Shown piece after piece: positions 45,000-54,104 of a stretch of DNA of 64,000 nucleotides; position 1 is the first letter of the stretch; each line of letters starts with the position of its first letter. The notes below the pieces were generated by a model that was not told the origin of the DNA, made no database searches, and saw only the letters and a program-made list of their open reading frames with translations. Source of the stretch: Pseudomonas viridiflava (lineage in GTDB: Bacteria; Pseudomonadota; Gammaproteobacteria; Pseudomonadales; Pseudomonadaceae). The stretch covers positions 1 through 64,000 of the forward strand of contig NZ_UWFN01000116.1 in the NCBI RefSeq assembly GCF_900602065.1, given 5' to 3'. A program made the position numbers and the translations under genes.

Positions 45000-45167
45000 A
45001 TGAAAGGACGGAGAAAAGTCAAAACGCTCAAGTGGCATTTGAAATCCACCATCGAAACTGAAGCTCGGGAGATCCTTCGGAGCCGGTCCGCAAGGCAAAG
45101 TAGATTTCTCGACCTTGCACTACAGAGTGGCAATGACAGGGAGCCCATCGGACGCCTAGCTGGCTGA
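45000..45167 (+). CDS. Possible 55-aa basic protein
   Basis: GGAGAAAACTT precedes an ATG, and the frame reads MKGRRKVKTLKWHLKSTIET, then EAREILRSRSARQSRFLDLA and a short tail. It is strongly basic and helical and could be a small nucleic-acid-binding or ribbon-helix-helix-like protein, but no family is recognised. Shortness makes chance occurrence possible. Confidence 0.35.
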   Translation: MKGRRKVKTLKWHLKSTIETEAREILRSRSARQSRFLDLALQSGNDREPIGRLAG

Positions 45168-45657
45168 TCATAACCGTGCCAGCCCTCAGTTTTCGATTGA
45201 AAAAGCATCGGTTGCTCTAGCTAGGAATCGATTAGAAAAGAACTGTTTGCGTCACTGCCTGACTGTAATTATCAATGATTACTGGAAAAGGCCACAGCCG
45301 GAGCTGAATACCAGGCCAGACACAGTCCAGACGATATTCCTCTAAAATTATGGCCTTGGCGGTTTTTCATCAATTTGGCGAAGCTTTCGCCGCAGACAAA
45401 TTTAGAAAGGATATGAAGCAATCAGCTGATAGCGCGCTCATAAACCAGATTCACGGAAGCAATCATCTGATATTAGTTCTGCGTTCTACGACCTAAAAGG
45501 GGATTCCAGTTATCTGTAACCGGCGACACCTAAGCACCCAATTTCCGATTTCCGCCAACCCCCATTAGCGGAAATTGGGCTGAGGGGAGGGTGGTCACCC
45601 CATCCGTCCTAGGGCGGAATTTGCAGTGATAAAGGTCGAGGTAGATGACGTCTTGTT

Positions 45658-45990
45658 TTACCGATTTGCCACCAAGTCAACGACCTTACCTTTGCCGGCA
45701 TCATTGAAGATGATGGCATGGACTACTGATGGATTTTCGTCGTTCCCCAATACGAGGGTTCGAGCAAACCGGTAGGCAGTTTTACATCCTTTCTGTTGAG
45801 CGAGTACTGACGGTTGCGGGCATTTTGAATGCGGTTTCCGACTGAGCCGGATGCCACATTGGCTTAGCGTACGATATTGTGCAATTTCTGCGAGCGCCTC
45901 TAGATGTGCTGCCCGTGGCCACTGGCACAGCAGCGCTATATATCTCAAACCTGCCTGGCCAGTGGCAGGTCCAATTGCGCGTCGCTGCAT
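45658..45990 (-). CDS. Doubtful hypothetical ORF, 110 aa
   Basis: An open frame with no clear ribosome binding site. The C-terminal third (CKTAYRFARTLVLGNDENPS, then IIFNDAGKGKVVDLVANR) looks protein-like, but the N-terminal part is not convincing. It may be the tail of a truncated gene. No family is recognised. Confidence 0.2.
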   Translation of the reverse strand: MQRRAIGPATGQAGLRYIALLCQWPRAAHLEALAEIAQYRTLSQCGIRLSRKPHSKCPQPSVLAQQKGCKTAYRFARTLVLGNDENPSVVHAIIFNDAGKGKVVDLVANR

Positions 45991-46197
45991 TGGGCGTTGC
46001 TTACTACCTAGGTCATTGAGCAGGAGTTGACCACATCGCCGCTTGCCATGGACAGCACACCTAGGGTTTTGTTAAGCCGCATGCTTATCAAATCGTGGAG
46101 CAATCCTTCCGTTTGTGGACCAAGAGTAAATGGTCGAATGCCGAACTCAAATCCTTTGCTACTCTTGGATTTACCTATCGCTTAGAGATTCTGCGCC

Positions 46198-46401
46198 ATG
46201 CCTGACTCAAAAAATACCGAGCTTGATTCCTATTCAGCCGACACTCTTGTCCATGCGACCAAATGCGAGCCTGCCAACCCTGTCGTTTACATCATCACCG
46301 ACTCTGCAAGTCAGGCCGTGCTTGGTTGTGCGGTTCAGGTAAATGGTAGGGATCATCGATTTCATTTCGTCCAGACGGATTCATGTGAGCATGAAAATTA
46401 A
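46198..46401 (+). CDS. Small hypothetical protein, 67 aa
   Basis: An acidic protein, MPDSKNTELDSYSADTLVHA, then NPVVYIITDSASQAVLGCAV and NGRDHRFHFVQTDSCEHEN. Alternating beta-like segments suggest a small folded domain. GAGATTCTGCGCC upstream is a weak ribosome binding site. No family is recognised. Confidence 0.35.
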   Translation: MPDSKNTELDSYSADTLVHATKCEPANPVVYIITDSASQAVLGCAVQVNGRDHRFHFVQTDSCEHEN

Positions 46402-46741
46402 TCACAGGAATGGCGTAGGCCTAGTGTTAAGTCTCGAATGTAAACGACTGATTTTAATGAGTTCCTGCGATTAATTAGATAATTCCTGCGATTTGTTAGA
46501 CGCGACACCAGAAGCACCCACAGGGTTAAACCCATGGGTACGCATAATGTATATTATGTTAAATCGTATTATAGGTTCGCTGACACCTTGATTCATTCCA
46601 GCCCAAAGTACCTGCTCCGAATCCAGGGATGCTGCCCCTCTTCAGACATTTGCTTTGTCAGAGCATCCATTAAGGATTTCACACTTGATGCCATCGCTGA
46701 GATGATCTGTTCTTCTTGCGTCTGTGCGCAGGCACGTCGCT

Positions 46742-46772
46742 AAAAAAACCGGCAGCCGGCAAAGCTACCGGG
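46742..46772 (-). terminator. Terminator of the delta-60/RTX gene
   Basis: On the minus strand CCGGTAGC, a short loop and GCTGCCGG (one G-T pair) are followed by TTTTTTT. It is about 45 bases after the stop of the gene at 46817. Confidence 0.8.
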
Positions 46773-46816
46773 GGTCTATGTCCCACAAGAGCTAACAGCA
46801 GCTCAAAAATAGAAAC

Positions 46817-48841
46817 TCAGGTAAAAGCCCAATCCTGCGCTGGCACAGGTTGCGCGCCTATCAGTTCTACCTCTGTAGAAACGGCGGCGACGTTTTGCGG
46901 CGCAAAGATCACGGTATCTTGCAGCTCCGTCAACGGCCAGTGCTCGTCCAGAGTTAGCTCGAAACGCTGCCCCCACTCGTTGGTTTCGTAGTTCTTGAGG
47001 TAAGTGCGGCCCAACTCTTCGTTGTAACTCAGTTTGAGTGTATCGCCGCGACCATCTCCGAACCCGGTAAAGCCAAGCGCTGAGACATCAATGTGATCGA
47101 CCCGCTTGTCGAAGTTTTCGATGACGTCGGAAAAACTGTCCGTGGCCGTGCGGTAGCTATCGCGGATGGAGGTGTAGAGGAAAGTGTCTGCGCCCTCTCC
47201 GCCGTCCAGAATGTCGCGACCGGCACCACTCTGGATAACGTCATCTCCCCCGCCGCCATTGATAGAGTCGTTACCGCCCAGTCCCTGGATTATCTCGGCA
47301 ATAGCCGAGCCGTGGATCACGTCAGCGCCTGCGGTGCCTTTGATGTTCACCGGTTCGAACACCAGGTTGTCGGTGTTCAACTGATCGAGGTAATTCCCCT
47401 CAAGCACCAGCTCGAAGCGTTGCCCTTGAGTGTTGGTTTCAAAGTTTTTCAGGTAGGTACGCGTACCTTCAGCGTTTACCTGAAGCGAAAGCGTGCCGTC
47501 CAGACCATTGCCCAGGCCGGTGAATCCAAGGCCAATCAGGTCGATACGATCTTGAGTCGCGTCGAAATCAATAATGCGGTCGCTGCCAGTGGTGGTGCTG
47601 GTACGGAAACTGTCGCTGACCGCGTCGAACCTGAAAATGTCAGCGCCAGTGCCGCCGATCAGAACGTCACGCCCGCCGTTGCCCTGCAATACGTCATCGC
47701 CGCCCAGACCCTTTATGATTTCAGCCTGATCGTTACCCACCAGGTCGTCCGCGCCGGTCGAACCATCGATGTGGCGATTGCCGTCCTGGCTACCGAACGT
47801 AGTGTCCAGAGAACCGTCAGCATTAAGCCGGGTAATGGCGTAACCACCTTGGCCGACCACCACGATTTTTCCGTCTTCCTGCACGGTGACGCCACGCGCA
47901 GCGTAGCCTTCATTAGCACCTAATGCCGGGTGCACGACACCGTGGTCGCCAAAGCTGGTATCAAAGCTGCCATCTGCGTTGAGGCGCACTACTGTAGCGG
48001 CGTCGAAGGTTGTGCTAGTGCCTGCAACGATGATCTTGCCATCGGGCTGCACAGTGACAGCAGATTGCCCTTCTAGCCCAAAGGACTGTTCGAACACCAA
48101 AGTGCCGTTGTCAGCAAAGCTGGTGTCCAGTTCGCCGTCAGCAGAGACTCTGACGATGCTGTAGGAGTAGTCACTCATTGCCGAGTAATTTCCACCAAAC
48201 AGGAAGCTGCCGTCCGGTTGTACAGTCGTCGAATTGTATATCCCGATGAACTCACCTGCACCGGTGAAGGTGAACTTGCCATCATCACCAAACTCAGTGG
48301 CCATTGAACCATCGGCGTTGAGCTTGGCCACAGCAGGGTAGTCACCCTCCATGCCCGTGATGTAGAGGGTCCCGTCCGGGTTTACCGTGATATGTCCACC
48401 GTTGTCGGCGGGCGGAATATCGAGGTCAACAACCCCGGTGCCACCAAAGGTGGTATCCGCGGTGCCGTCCTCACTGAATCGCTGAACACGTACGCCCATC
48501 GGCCCGGCGATGGCTGACAGAATATGGCCGTCCGGCTGCACCGTCATATAGATGCCCTGATCCTGGTCTACCGTCGCCTGAACCATTAACACACCGTCGT
48601 CACCAAACGTCGTGTCCAGCGTGCCGTCCGCATTGAGGCGGATCACCGAGTAATTGTCGCGTGTTTCGTGCTCTTCATAAGGATCGCCCAAACGGCCAAG
48701 GACATAGGTACTGAAGCCGGCAACCAGGATCTTGCCGTCCGCCTGCATGGCGACGCTGTTGGCCTTATCACTCAGAATTGAGGGATCTACTGAAACCTGT
48801 CCAGGTGCTGTGATTACGGTATGCGTGCGTTGCTCTGCCAT
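46817..48841 (-). CDS. Secreted delta-60 repeat and RTX calcium-binding protein
   Basis: A 674-residue acidic protein with no Sec signal. Residues 1-355 are about six or seven delta-60 repeats of the form RLNADGSLDTTFG and VQPDGKIIVAG, likely a beta-propeller. Residues 360-420 and 505-560 hold RTX nonapeptides (GGDDVLQGNGGRDVLIGGTG; GGNDSINGGGGDDVIQSGAG). Each is followed by a module of the D-R-I-I-D-F / YLKNFETN type that is seen in Pseudomonas type I substrates, so the whole RTX module is duplicated. The C-terminus ends in DWAFT, compatible with a type I secretion signal. No ABC/MFP/TolC genes are adjacent. The likely role is a surface or secreted matrix protein; no catalytic domain is seen. 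Confidence 0.88.
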   Translation of the reverse strand: MAEQRTHTVITAPGQVSVDPSILSDKANSVAMQADGKILVAGFSTYVLGRLGDPYEEHETRDNYSVIRLNADGTLDTTFGDDGVLMVQATVDQDQGIYMTVQPDGHILSAIAGPMGVRVQRFSEDGTADTTFGGTGVVDLDIPPADNGGHITVNPDGTLYITGMEGDYPAVAKLNADGSMATEFGDDGKFTFTGAGEFIGIYNSTTVQPDGSFLFGGNYSAMSDYSYSIVRVSADGELDTSFADNGTLVFEQSFGLEGQSAVTVQPDGKIIVAGTSTTFDAATVVRLNADGSFDTSFGDHGVVHPALGANEGYAARGVTVQEDGKIVVVGQGGYAITRLNADGSLDTTFGSQDGNRHIDGSTGADDLVGNDQAEIIKGLGGDDVLQGNGGRDVLIGGTGADIFRFDAVSDSFRTSTTTGSDRIIDFDATQDRIDLIGLGFTGLGNGLDGTLSLQVNAEGTRTYLKNFETNTQGQRFELVLEGNYLDQLNTDNLVFEPVNIKGTAGADVIHGSAIAEIIQGLGGNDSINGGGGDDVIQSGAGRDILDGGEGADTFLYTSIRDSYRTATDSFSDVIENFDKRVDHIDVSALGFTGFGDGRGDTLKLSYNEELGRTYLKNYETNEWGQRFELTLDEHWPLTELQDTVIFAPQNVAAVSTEVELIGAQPVPAQDWAFT

Positions 48842-48988
48842 GTTGCCAATCCTTTAAACGTCATGGGATCCACCTCGAAGTGGAGTAAGGGCGCTCGTCG
48901 AGATGTAGGACGACCGAGCAAAACTCTGACCTCGAAACGCGCAACATGTGCCAGAAAGCTGTTCAGCGTGGAATTGAAATGCATTTTC

Positions 48989-49060
48989 TGTAGGAGCTGC
49001 CGAACGCTGCAAAGCGTTTCTCCTGACACACCGCGACCGCAGCCTTCGGCAGCTCCTACA
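48989..49060. repeat. Inverted REP pair (REPIN)
   Basis: TGTAGGAGCTGCCGAACGCT at the left and AGCCTTCGGCAGCTCCTACA at the right form a 72-base inverted arrangement with long complementary ends. TGTAGGAGCTGCC is a typical Pseudomonas REP head. Such pairs are mobilised by RAYT transposases encoded elsewhere. Confidence 0.85.
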
Positions 49061-49410
49061 GGCCCGGTGTTTGCCGCGAGACTGGCAGGACCGTGTTTAT
49101 CCGGGAAGCGGCATTCTGGACAACAGTGATGTGTCGGATGTACCGACCTTTTCCCGAATAAATTCGGTCCCACAGCTTCTGTGTGAACTTGACGAAGTAC
49201 TACTGAGCCCTGCTCATGGCTTCATGTTGAAAACCCCGGTTATCAGCGCAAGCCCGGTGCCATAGGCTCCAGCCATGAAAAGCCCACCCTGCCTGTTTCA
49301 TCCAGTGCACCAGCGATTATGGCTTCGCACCAGGATGGAATTATTGAGGAACATCTGGCGTCAGCCACCCAAGACACTAGATGGCGGTCGATTGACAAGG
49401 AGCAAGCCCC
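49061..49410. other. Gap upstream of paoC
   Basis: About 350 bases in which the small Fe-S and FAD subunit genes (paoA, paoB) would be expected but are absent. No readable remnant of either was found in any frame. The last bases provide AAGGAGCAAGC, the ribosome binding site of paoC. Confidence 0.5.
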
Positions 49411-51621
49411 ATGAAGTTTGATACGCCTGCGAGCAGCAACCCGATTGATCAAATGAAGGTGATTGGACAACCCAAAGATCGCGTTGAAGGCAAACTGAAA
49501 ACCACCGGCACAGCGACCTATGCTTACGAACAACAGGCCACTGTTAGCCCCCCTGCTTACGGCTATGTAGTAGGTTCATCAATCGGCAAGGGGCGGATCT
49601 CATCAATTGATTCGAGCGAAGCACGCCGAGCCAACGGCGTTATTGCAATCGTCACCTATGAGAATGCAGGTCAACTGGACAGGGGCGAGTTTTACGTCGA
49701 TCGAGCCCTCGCCGGTCCTCAGGTGGATCATTATCACCAGGCAGTAGCAATCGTCGTTGCGCACACGTTCGAGGAGGCCCGGGCTGCTTCAGCATTAGTT
49801 CGGGTCCATTACGTCAGGGAGCCTGGGGCCTACGACCTGGCCGCGCAACGAGAGTCAGCCAAGACACCCGCACCGGGTGCGTTCGGCCCTCCTCCACACA
49901 CGGCAATCGGGGATTTCGAAGGCGCGTTCAAAAAAGCGGCTATCGCACTCGACGGTCATTACAGCACCCCGGATCATGCCCACGCGATGATGGAGCCCCA
50001 CGCAACCATCGCGCAGTGGCAGGGAGAGAAGCTGACGCTATGGACGTCTATTCAGCAGATGAACTGGGGTGTCAGAGATCTTGCCAAAACACTGGGGATC
50101 CCCAAAGACAGCGTTCACTTGATCTCGCCATACATTGGCGGCGGCTTTGGCGGTAAAGGCACCATTCTGTGTGACGCCGTGCTGGCGTCTCTCGCGGCGA
50201 AAGCGGCCGGGCGCCCTGTAAAAGTGGCACTTCCCCGCCCGCTCATGTTTAACAACCTGACGCACAGGCCCGCGACGATTCAAAGAATCCGCCTGGGTGC
50301 CAACCCGGACGGCACGCTTACCGCAATAGGCCACGAGAGTTGGTCGGGCAACCTGCGTGGTGGTCGCACCGAGGCTGCTACTGCGTCGACCCGAACGTTG
50401 TATGCGGGTGCGAACCGTATGACCCGTTTATACCTTGCCGAACTCGACCTTGCTGAAGGCAGCGCGATGCGTGCACCAGGTGAAGCGCCTGGCATGATGG
50501 CGCTGGAAATTGCCATGGACGAAATGGCTGAAAAACTGGGTATGGACCCTGTGAAATTTCGCGTCATCAACGACACCCAGGTCGACCCGGAGCAGCCTGA
50601 TCGCCGTTTTTCTCAGCGTCAGTTAGTCGAGTGCCTGAATACGGGAGCTGATCGTTTCGGCTGGGCTCGGCGCAACCCCCTGCCCGGCAAGGAACTGCAG
50701 GACGGCTGGTGGGTAGGCATCGGCGTGGCGTCCGCCATTCGTGGCGCACCCACTACGAAATCGGCTGCACGTGTCCGGCTTGACCGTAAAGGCATGGTCA
50801 CCGTCGAAACAGATATGACAGATATTGGCACCGGCTCTTACACGATCATTGCCCAGACTGCTGCTGAAATGATGGGCGTTGAAATGGACAAAGTGAACGT
50901 CTACCTGGGGGATTCAAGATTCCCGGAGTCTTCAGGTTCTGGCGGCCAGTGGGGAGCCGCCTCATCCACGGCAGGCGTCTATGCGGCCTGCGTTAAACTC
51001 AGGGAAGCCATTGCTGAGAAGCTGGGCCTCGACCCAGCGAAAACAGAGTTTGTTGGCGGCCACGTTCGCGAAGGTTCGAACAACTTGCCATTGGCAGAGG
51101 CAGCAAAGGATGGCGACCTGTCAGCCGAAGACGTTATGGAGTTTGGCGACCTGGCAAAGCAGTATGCTCAGCAAACCTTTGGCGCACACTTTGTCGAGGT
51201 GGGTGTAAACGCCGCGACAGGAGAAATTCGCATTCGCCGTCAGTTGGCGGTGTGTGCTGCAGGCAGAATACTCAACCCCAAAACAGCTCGCAGTCAGATC
51301 ATCGGGGGTATGACCATGGGCGCAGGTGCAGCCCTTATGGAAGAAATGATTGTGGATCATCGCCTGGGATTTTTTGTTAACCATGATCTAGCTGGCTACG
51401 AAGTACCGGTGCATGCCGACATCCCTCATCAGGAGGTCATTTTCCTCGATGAAGTGGACCCTTATGCGACACCTCTTAAAGCTAAAGGTGTCGGTGAACT
51501 CGGTATTTCCGGTGCAGCAGCGGCGATTGCCAACGCTGTTTATAACGCCACCGGCGTCAGGGTTCGCGATTACCCCATCACGCTCGATAAGCTCATTGAC
51601 CGGTTGCCCGCTCTGGGCTGA
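49411..51621 (+). CDS. paoC: Molybdopterin-binding subunit of PaoABC-type aldehyde oxidoreductase (orphan)
   Basis: A 736-residue xanthine dehydrogenase-family large subunit. The layout is an N-terminal a/b hammerhead (VIGQPKDRVEGKLKTTGTAT), SPYIGGGFGGKGTILCDAVL (cofactor contact), EGSAMRAPGEAPGMMALEIA and the catalytic glutamate in KAKGVGELGISGAAAAIANA near the C-terminus. These match PaoC/YagR, which oxidises aromatic aldehydes in the periplasm. PaoC needs PaoA (2Fe-2S) and PaoB (FAD) and the chaperone PaoD, none of which is adjacent. No Tat signal is present in PaoC proteins, as the complex travels with PaoA. Either partners lie elsewhere or the locus has been truncated. Confidence 0.9.
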   Translation: MKFDTPASSNPIDQMKVIGQPKDRVEGKLKTTGTATYAYEQQATVSPPAYGYVVGSSIGKGRISSIDSSEARRANGVIAIVTYENAGQLDRGEFYVDRALAGPQVDHYHQAVAIVVAHTFEEARAASALVRVHYVREPGAYDLAAQRESAKTPAPGAFGPPPHTAIGDFEGAFKKAAIALDGHYSTPDHAHAMMEPHATIAQWQGEKLTLWTSIQQMNWGVRDLAKTLGIPKDSVHLISPYIGGGFGGKGTILCDAVLASLAAKAAGRPVKVALPRPLMFNNLTHRPATIQRIRLGANPDGTLTAIGHESWSGNLRGGRTEAATASTRTLYAGANRMTRLYLAELDLAEGSAMRAPGEAPGMMALEIAMDEMAEKLGMDPVKFRVINDTQVDPEQPDRRFSQRQLVECLNTGADRFGWARRNPLPGKELQDGWWVGIGVASAIRGAPTTKSAARVRLDRKGMVTVETDMTDIGTGSYTIIAQTAAEMMGVEMDKVNVYLGDSRFPESSGSGGQWGAASSTAGVYAACVKLREAIAEKLGLDPAKTEFVGGHVREGSNNLPLAEAAKDGDLSAEDVMEFGDLAKQYAQQTFGAHFVEVGVNAATGEIRIRRQLAVCAAGRILNPKTARSQIIGGMTMGAGAALMEEMIVDHRLGFFVNHDLAGYEVPVHADIPHQEVIFLDEVDPYATPLKAKGVGELGISGAAAAIANAVYNATGVRVRDYPITLDKLIDRLPALG

Positions 51622-51661
51622 CTTTTCCCCATAACTAACTGTTTTGGCTTCGGAGTAACAA

Positions 51662-52576
51662 ATGCAGCTCAGCCGCACGAATCTGGCAGATATTGTTTAT
51701 TTCCTCGCCATCGCTCGGCATCAAAGCTTCAGAAAGGCTGGTCTGGAGGCGGGAATCAGTGCGTCGGCGCTGAGCCATGCCATGAAAGGACTTGAGACCC
51801 GGCTTGGCGTTCGACTGCTCAATCGCACGACGCGGAGCGTGACGCTCACCTCGGCTGGCGAGGAACTGCAGAGCCTGATCAGCGCTCCGGTCAATGATAT
51901 CGGACAAGCACTGGAAGCCCTGAACAGGCTCCGCGATGAACCCGCTGGACGTATCCGCCTGAACGTCTTGAGCGACGGTGCCAAACTACTGCTGGGTCCG
52001 GTGCTTCCGGTTTTTGTAGATCGCTATCCGGATATTGAGATCGATCTGACCGTGACCAATCGAATGGTCGATGTCATCGGCGAGGGGCATGATGCAGGCA
52101 TTCGATTTGGTGGGACGGTTCCCGCAGACATGATCGCTCGACGACTGTCTCCCGATGTTGCGTGGGCAGTTGTTGGCTCGCCTGATTACCTCAAGCGATT
52201 CGGCACCCCGAAACACCCGGAAGATCTACACCATCATCGTTGTTTACGTGTGCGTCTGGGCAATGCACACATCTACCATTGGCAATTCTCTAAAGAAGGC
52301 CAACAGCTGGAGATTGACGTTCCCGGAGCCATCACGATCGATGAAGCCCGTGTTGGTGTAACGATGGCGATGCGCGGCGCTGGATTGATGTACGTTCTAG
52401 CCTCGGTAGTCGAGCGACAGATCGCGGAAGGCTCGCTGCAGCGAGTGCTTGAAGACTGGACTCACTACGACCCGGGGTTTCACATTTATTACTCAAGTTT
52501 CAGGCAGGTTCCTGTAGGCCTTCGCCTGCTCATTGAGCTGATTCGAGAACTTGAACCTATGGGTCCAATCCCCTAG
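51662..52576 (+). CDS. LysR-family transcriptional regulator
   Basis: A 304-residue regulator. The winged helix-turn-helix is FLAIARHQSFRKAGLEAGIS with LGVRLLNRTTRSVTLTSAGE, followed by a periplasmic-binding-type effector domain (RIRLNVLSDGAKLLLGPVLP; GHDAGIRFGGTVPADMIARR). It starts 40 bases after paoC on the same strand. LysR regulators of this subgroup usually act on divergent or adjacent oxidoreductase genes, so paoC is a candidate target. The effector is unknown. Confidence 0.9.
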   Translation: MQLSRTNLADIVYFLAIARHQSFRKAGLEAGISASALSHAMKGLETRLGVRLLNRTTRSVTLTSAGEELQSLISAPVNDIGQALEALNRLRDEPAGRIRLNVLSDGAKLLLGPVLPVFVDRYPDIEIDLTVTNRMVDVIGEGHDAGIRFGGTVPADMIARRLSPDVAWAVVGSPDYLKRFGTPKHPEDLHHHRCLRVRLGNAHIYHWQFSKEGQQLEIDVPGAITIDEARVGVTMAMRGAGLMYVLASVVERQIAEGSLQRVLEDWTHYDPGFHIYYSSFRQVPVGLRLLIELIRELEPMGPIP

Positions 52577-52847
52577 CGAGTCCATCTCGCCTGCCGCTTG
52601 ATGGAACCTCACTGAATACCGGCGATGCGCCTGTTCACGAGCAGTCTTGCGCATTGTCGGTGCCCAAAGCCTCAGCCGGCCTGTAGTCCTTAAGGTAGTC
52701 GAGCCCGATTGATTGAACGCTCACGACTCGACACCGACTAACCCCCTGAGAGCTGCCTGACCCAAACCATATCAGGCAGTGTTAACTGGCTAGGAACAAC
52801 ACTTGTCTTGAAGACATCAGTCGTTCACAGCACTTATTGGGGGATTC

Positions 52848-53975
52848 ATGATTGAGGATTTGACACGGCTTTTTACGGATCACGCGATTCTGGGTATTTC
52901 GCTGGCAAGCTGGATATTCGCCCTGTGTGCAGCGTCGCTGAGTTACGTGTTTGCCAGAACTGCGATCAGCTTCGTTTTAAAAAGAATTCAAGCAAGATCG
53001 GCCGTGGGTAACGGCCACTTTAACCACATCGCGGCCCAGGTACTGTCAGGGACAAGCAATACACTGCTGATCCTGGCCTCGATACTGATTGGCGTCGGGA
53101 TTCTTGATTTGCCTGAGCGCTGGCTCGGCCGGGTCAGCAGCCTCTGGTTTGTTGTGGCAGCCTTGCAGGTCGGGCTCTGGCTGAACCGGGCATTGGCGCT
53201 GGGTTTGCACCGCTATTTTGCCCGTCATAGCGCAAACCAGACTTTTCAAGCGGGTGCGCTTGCAACACTCAGCCTCTGGGGTGCCCGAGTATTGCTCTGG
53301 GCTGTCGTGTTGTTGGCCATGCTGTCCAACGTGGGTGTCAACATCACAGCCTTTGTTGCCAGTCTCGGTGTGGGTGGTATTGCTGTCGCGCTGGCGGTTC
53401 AGAACATCCTCGGCGATGTATTCGCATCGCTGTCCATCGCCGTCGACAAGCCGTTTGAAGTGGGTGACTTCATCGTTGTGGGTTCGCTCTCCGGTACTGT
53501 CGAGCACGTCGGCTTAAAGACGACGCGGATCAGAAGCCTTGGCGGAGAACAGATCGTGATGGCAAACGCCAACATGATTGCGAGCACCATTCAGAACTAC
53601 AAGCGGCTGCAGGAGCGGCGCATTGTCTTTGAGTTTCGCCTTACTTATGACTGTTCAGCAGAACAGATCAAACAGCTCACACAAAAGGTTGAAGACATCA
53701 TCAAGAACGAAGACAAGGCGCGCTTCGACAGGTGTCATTTCAAAGGCTTCGGAGAAAGCGCACTGGAATTCGAGACGGTCTATATCGTCCTGGATGCGAG
53801 TTACAACGTCTATATGGATGTTCAGCAGGAGATTAACCTGCAGATCATGACGGCGGTCACTGATCTGGATGCGCAGTTCGCTTTCCCTTCGCGAACCGTC
53901 AATGTCGCTTCATTGCCGGGACACAGCGAGACGGATTCGATCAAGCAGCTGTCACCCGCTTCCGAGCCTGCATAA
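52848..53975 (+). CDS. MscS-family mechanosensitive channel
   Basis: A 375-residue inner-membrane protein with about five N-terminal helices and the MscS core. TM3 with the Gly/Ala-packed helix is VASLGVGGIAVALAVQNILG, then DVFASLSIAVDKPFEVGDFI and VVGSLSGTVEHVGLKTTRIR (beta domain). The C-terminal cytoplasmic cage extends to about 350. It resembles the small-conductance YbdG/YnaI-type relatives. It releases solutes on hypo-osmotic shock. It stands alone between a LysR gene and the BdlA-like gene. Confidence 0.9.
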   Translation: MIEDLTRLFTDHAILGISLASWIFALCAASLSYVFARTAISFVLKRIQARSAVGNGHFNHIAAQVLSGTSNTLLILASILIGVGILDLPERWLGRVSSLWFVVAALQVGLWLNRALALGLHRYFARHSANQTFQAGALATLSLWGARVLLWAVVLLAMLSNVGVNITAFVASLGVGGIAVALAVQNILGDVFASLSIAVDKPFEVGDFIVVGSLSGTVEHVGLKTTRIRSLGGEQIVMANANMIASTIQNYKRLQERRIVFEFRLTYDCSAEQIKQLTQKVEDIIKNEDKARFDRCHFKGFGESALEFETVYIVLDASYNVYMDVQQEINLQIMTAVTDLDAQFAFPSRTVNVASLPGHSETDSIKQLSPASEPA

Positions 53976-53981
53976 AGGGTG

Positions 53982-54012
53982 CCTTTGAGCGCTGCCGGGT
54001 GGCGCTCAAAGG
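53982..54012 (+). terminator. Hairpin after the MscS gene
   Basis: CCTTTGAGCGC and GCGCTCAAAGG with a nine-base loop, starting 7 bases after the stop. No T-run follows on the + strand, so termination efficiency is uncertain; it may also serve the convergent BdlA-like gene. Confidence 0.65.
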
Positions 54013-54104
54013 TTAAGTGCCATCGGCATGTGATGGTCAGCGATCAAGCGGATTGCCGCTGGGCAGCAATCCGCAATGGCCGCACGCCGTTGCCTTGGTG
54101 CAGG

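Larger units (their letters stand above)
44481..46197. other. 1.7-kb region largely without genes
   Basis: Apart from the repeat at 44654, a 55-codon ORF at 45000 and a doubtful minus-strand ORF at 45658, nothing is recognised. CCCAATTTCCGATTTCCGCC and GGCGGAAATTG-like segments near 45540-45620 form an imperfect inverted pair of unknown meaning. Confidence 0.4.

Noticed and set aside
45540-45620. Possible CRISPR or attachment-site repeat from repeated TTTCCG-like motifs
   Set aside because: Only an imperfect inverted pair is present, without regular spacing or spacers.
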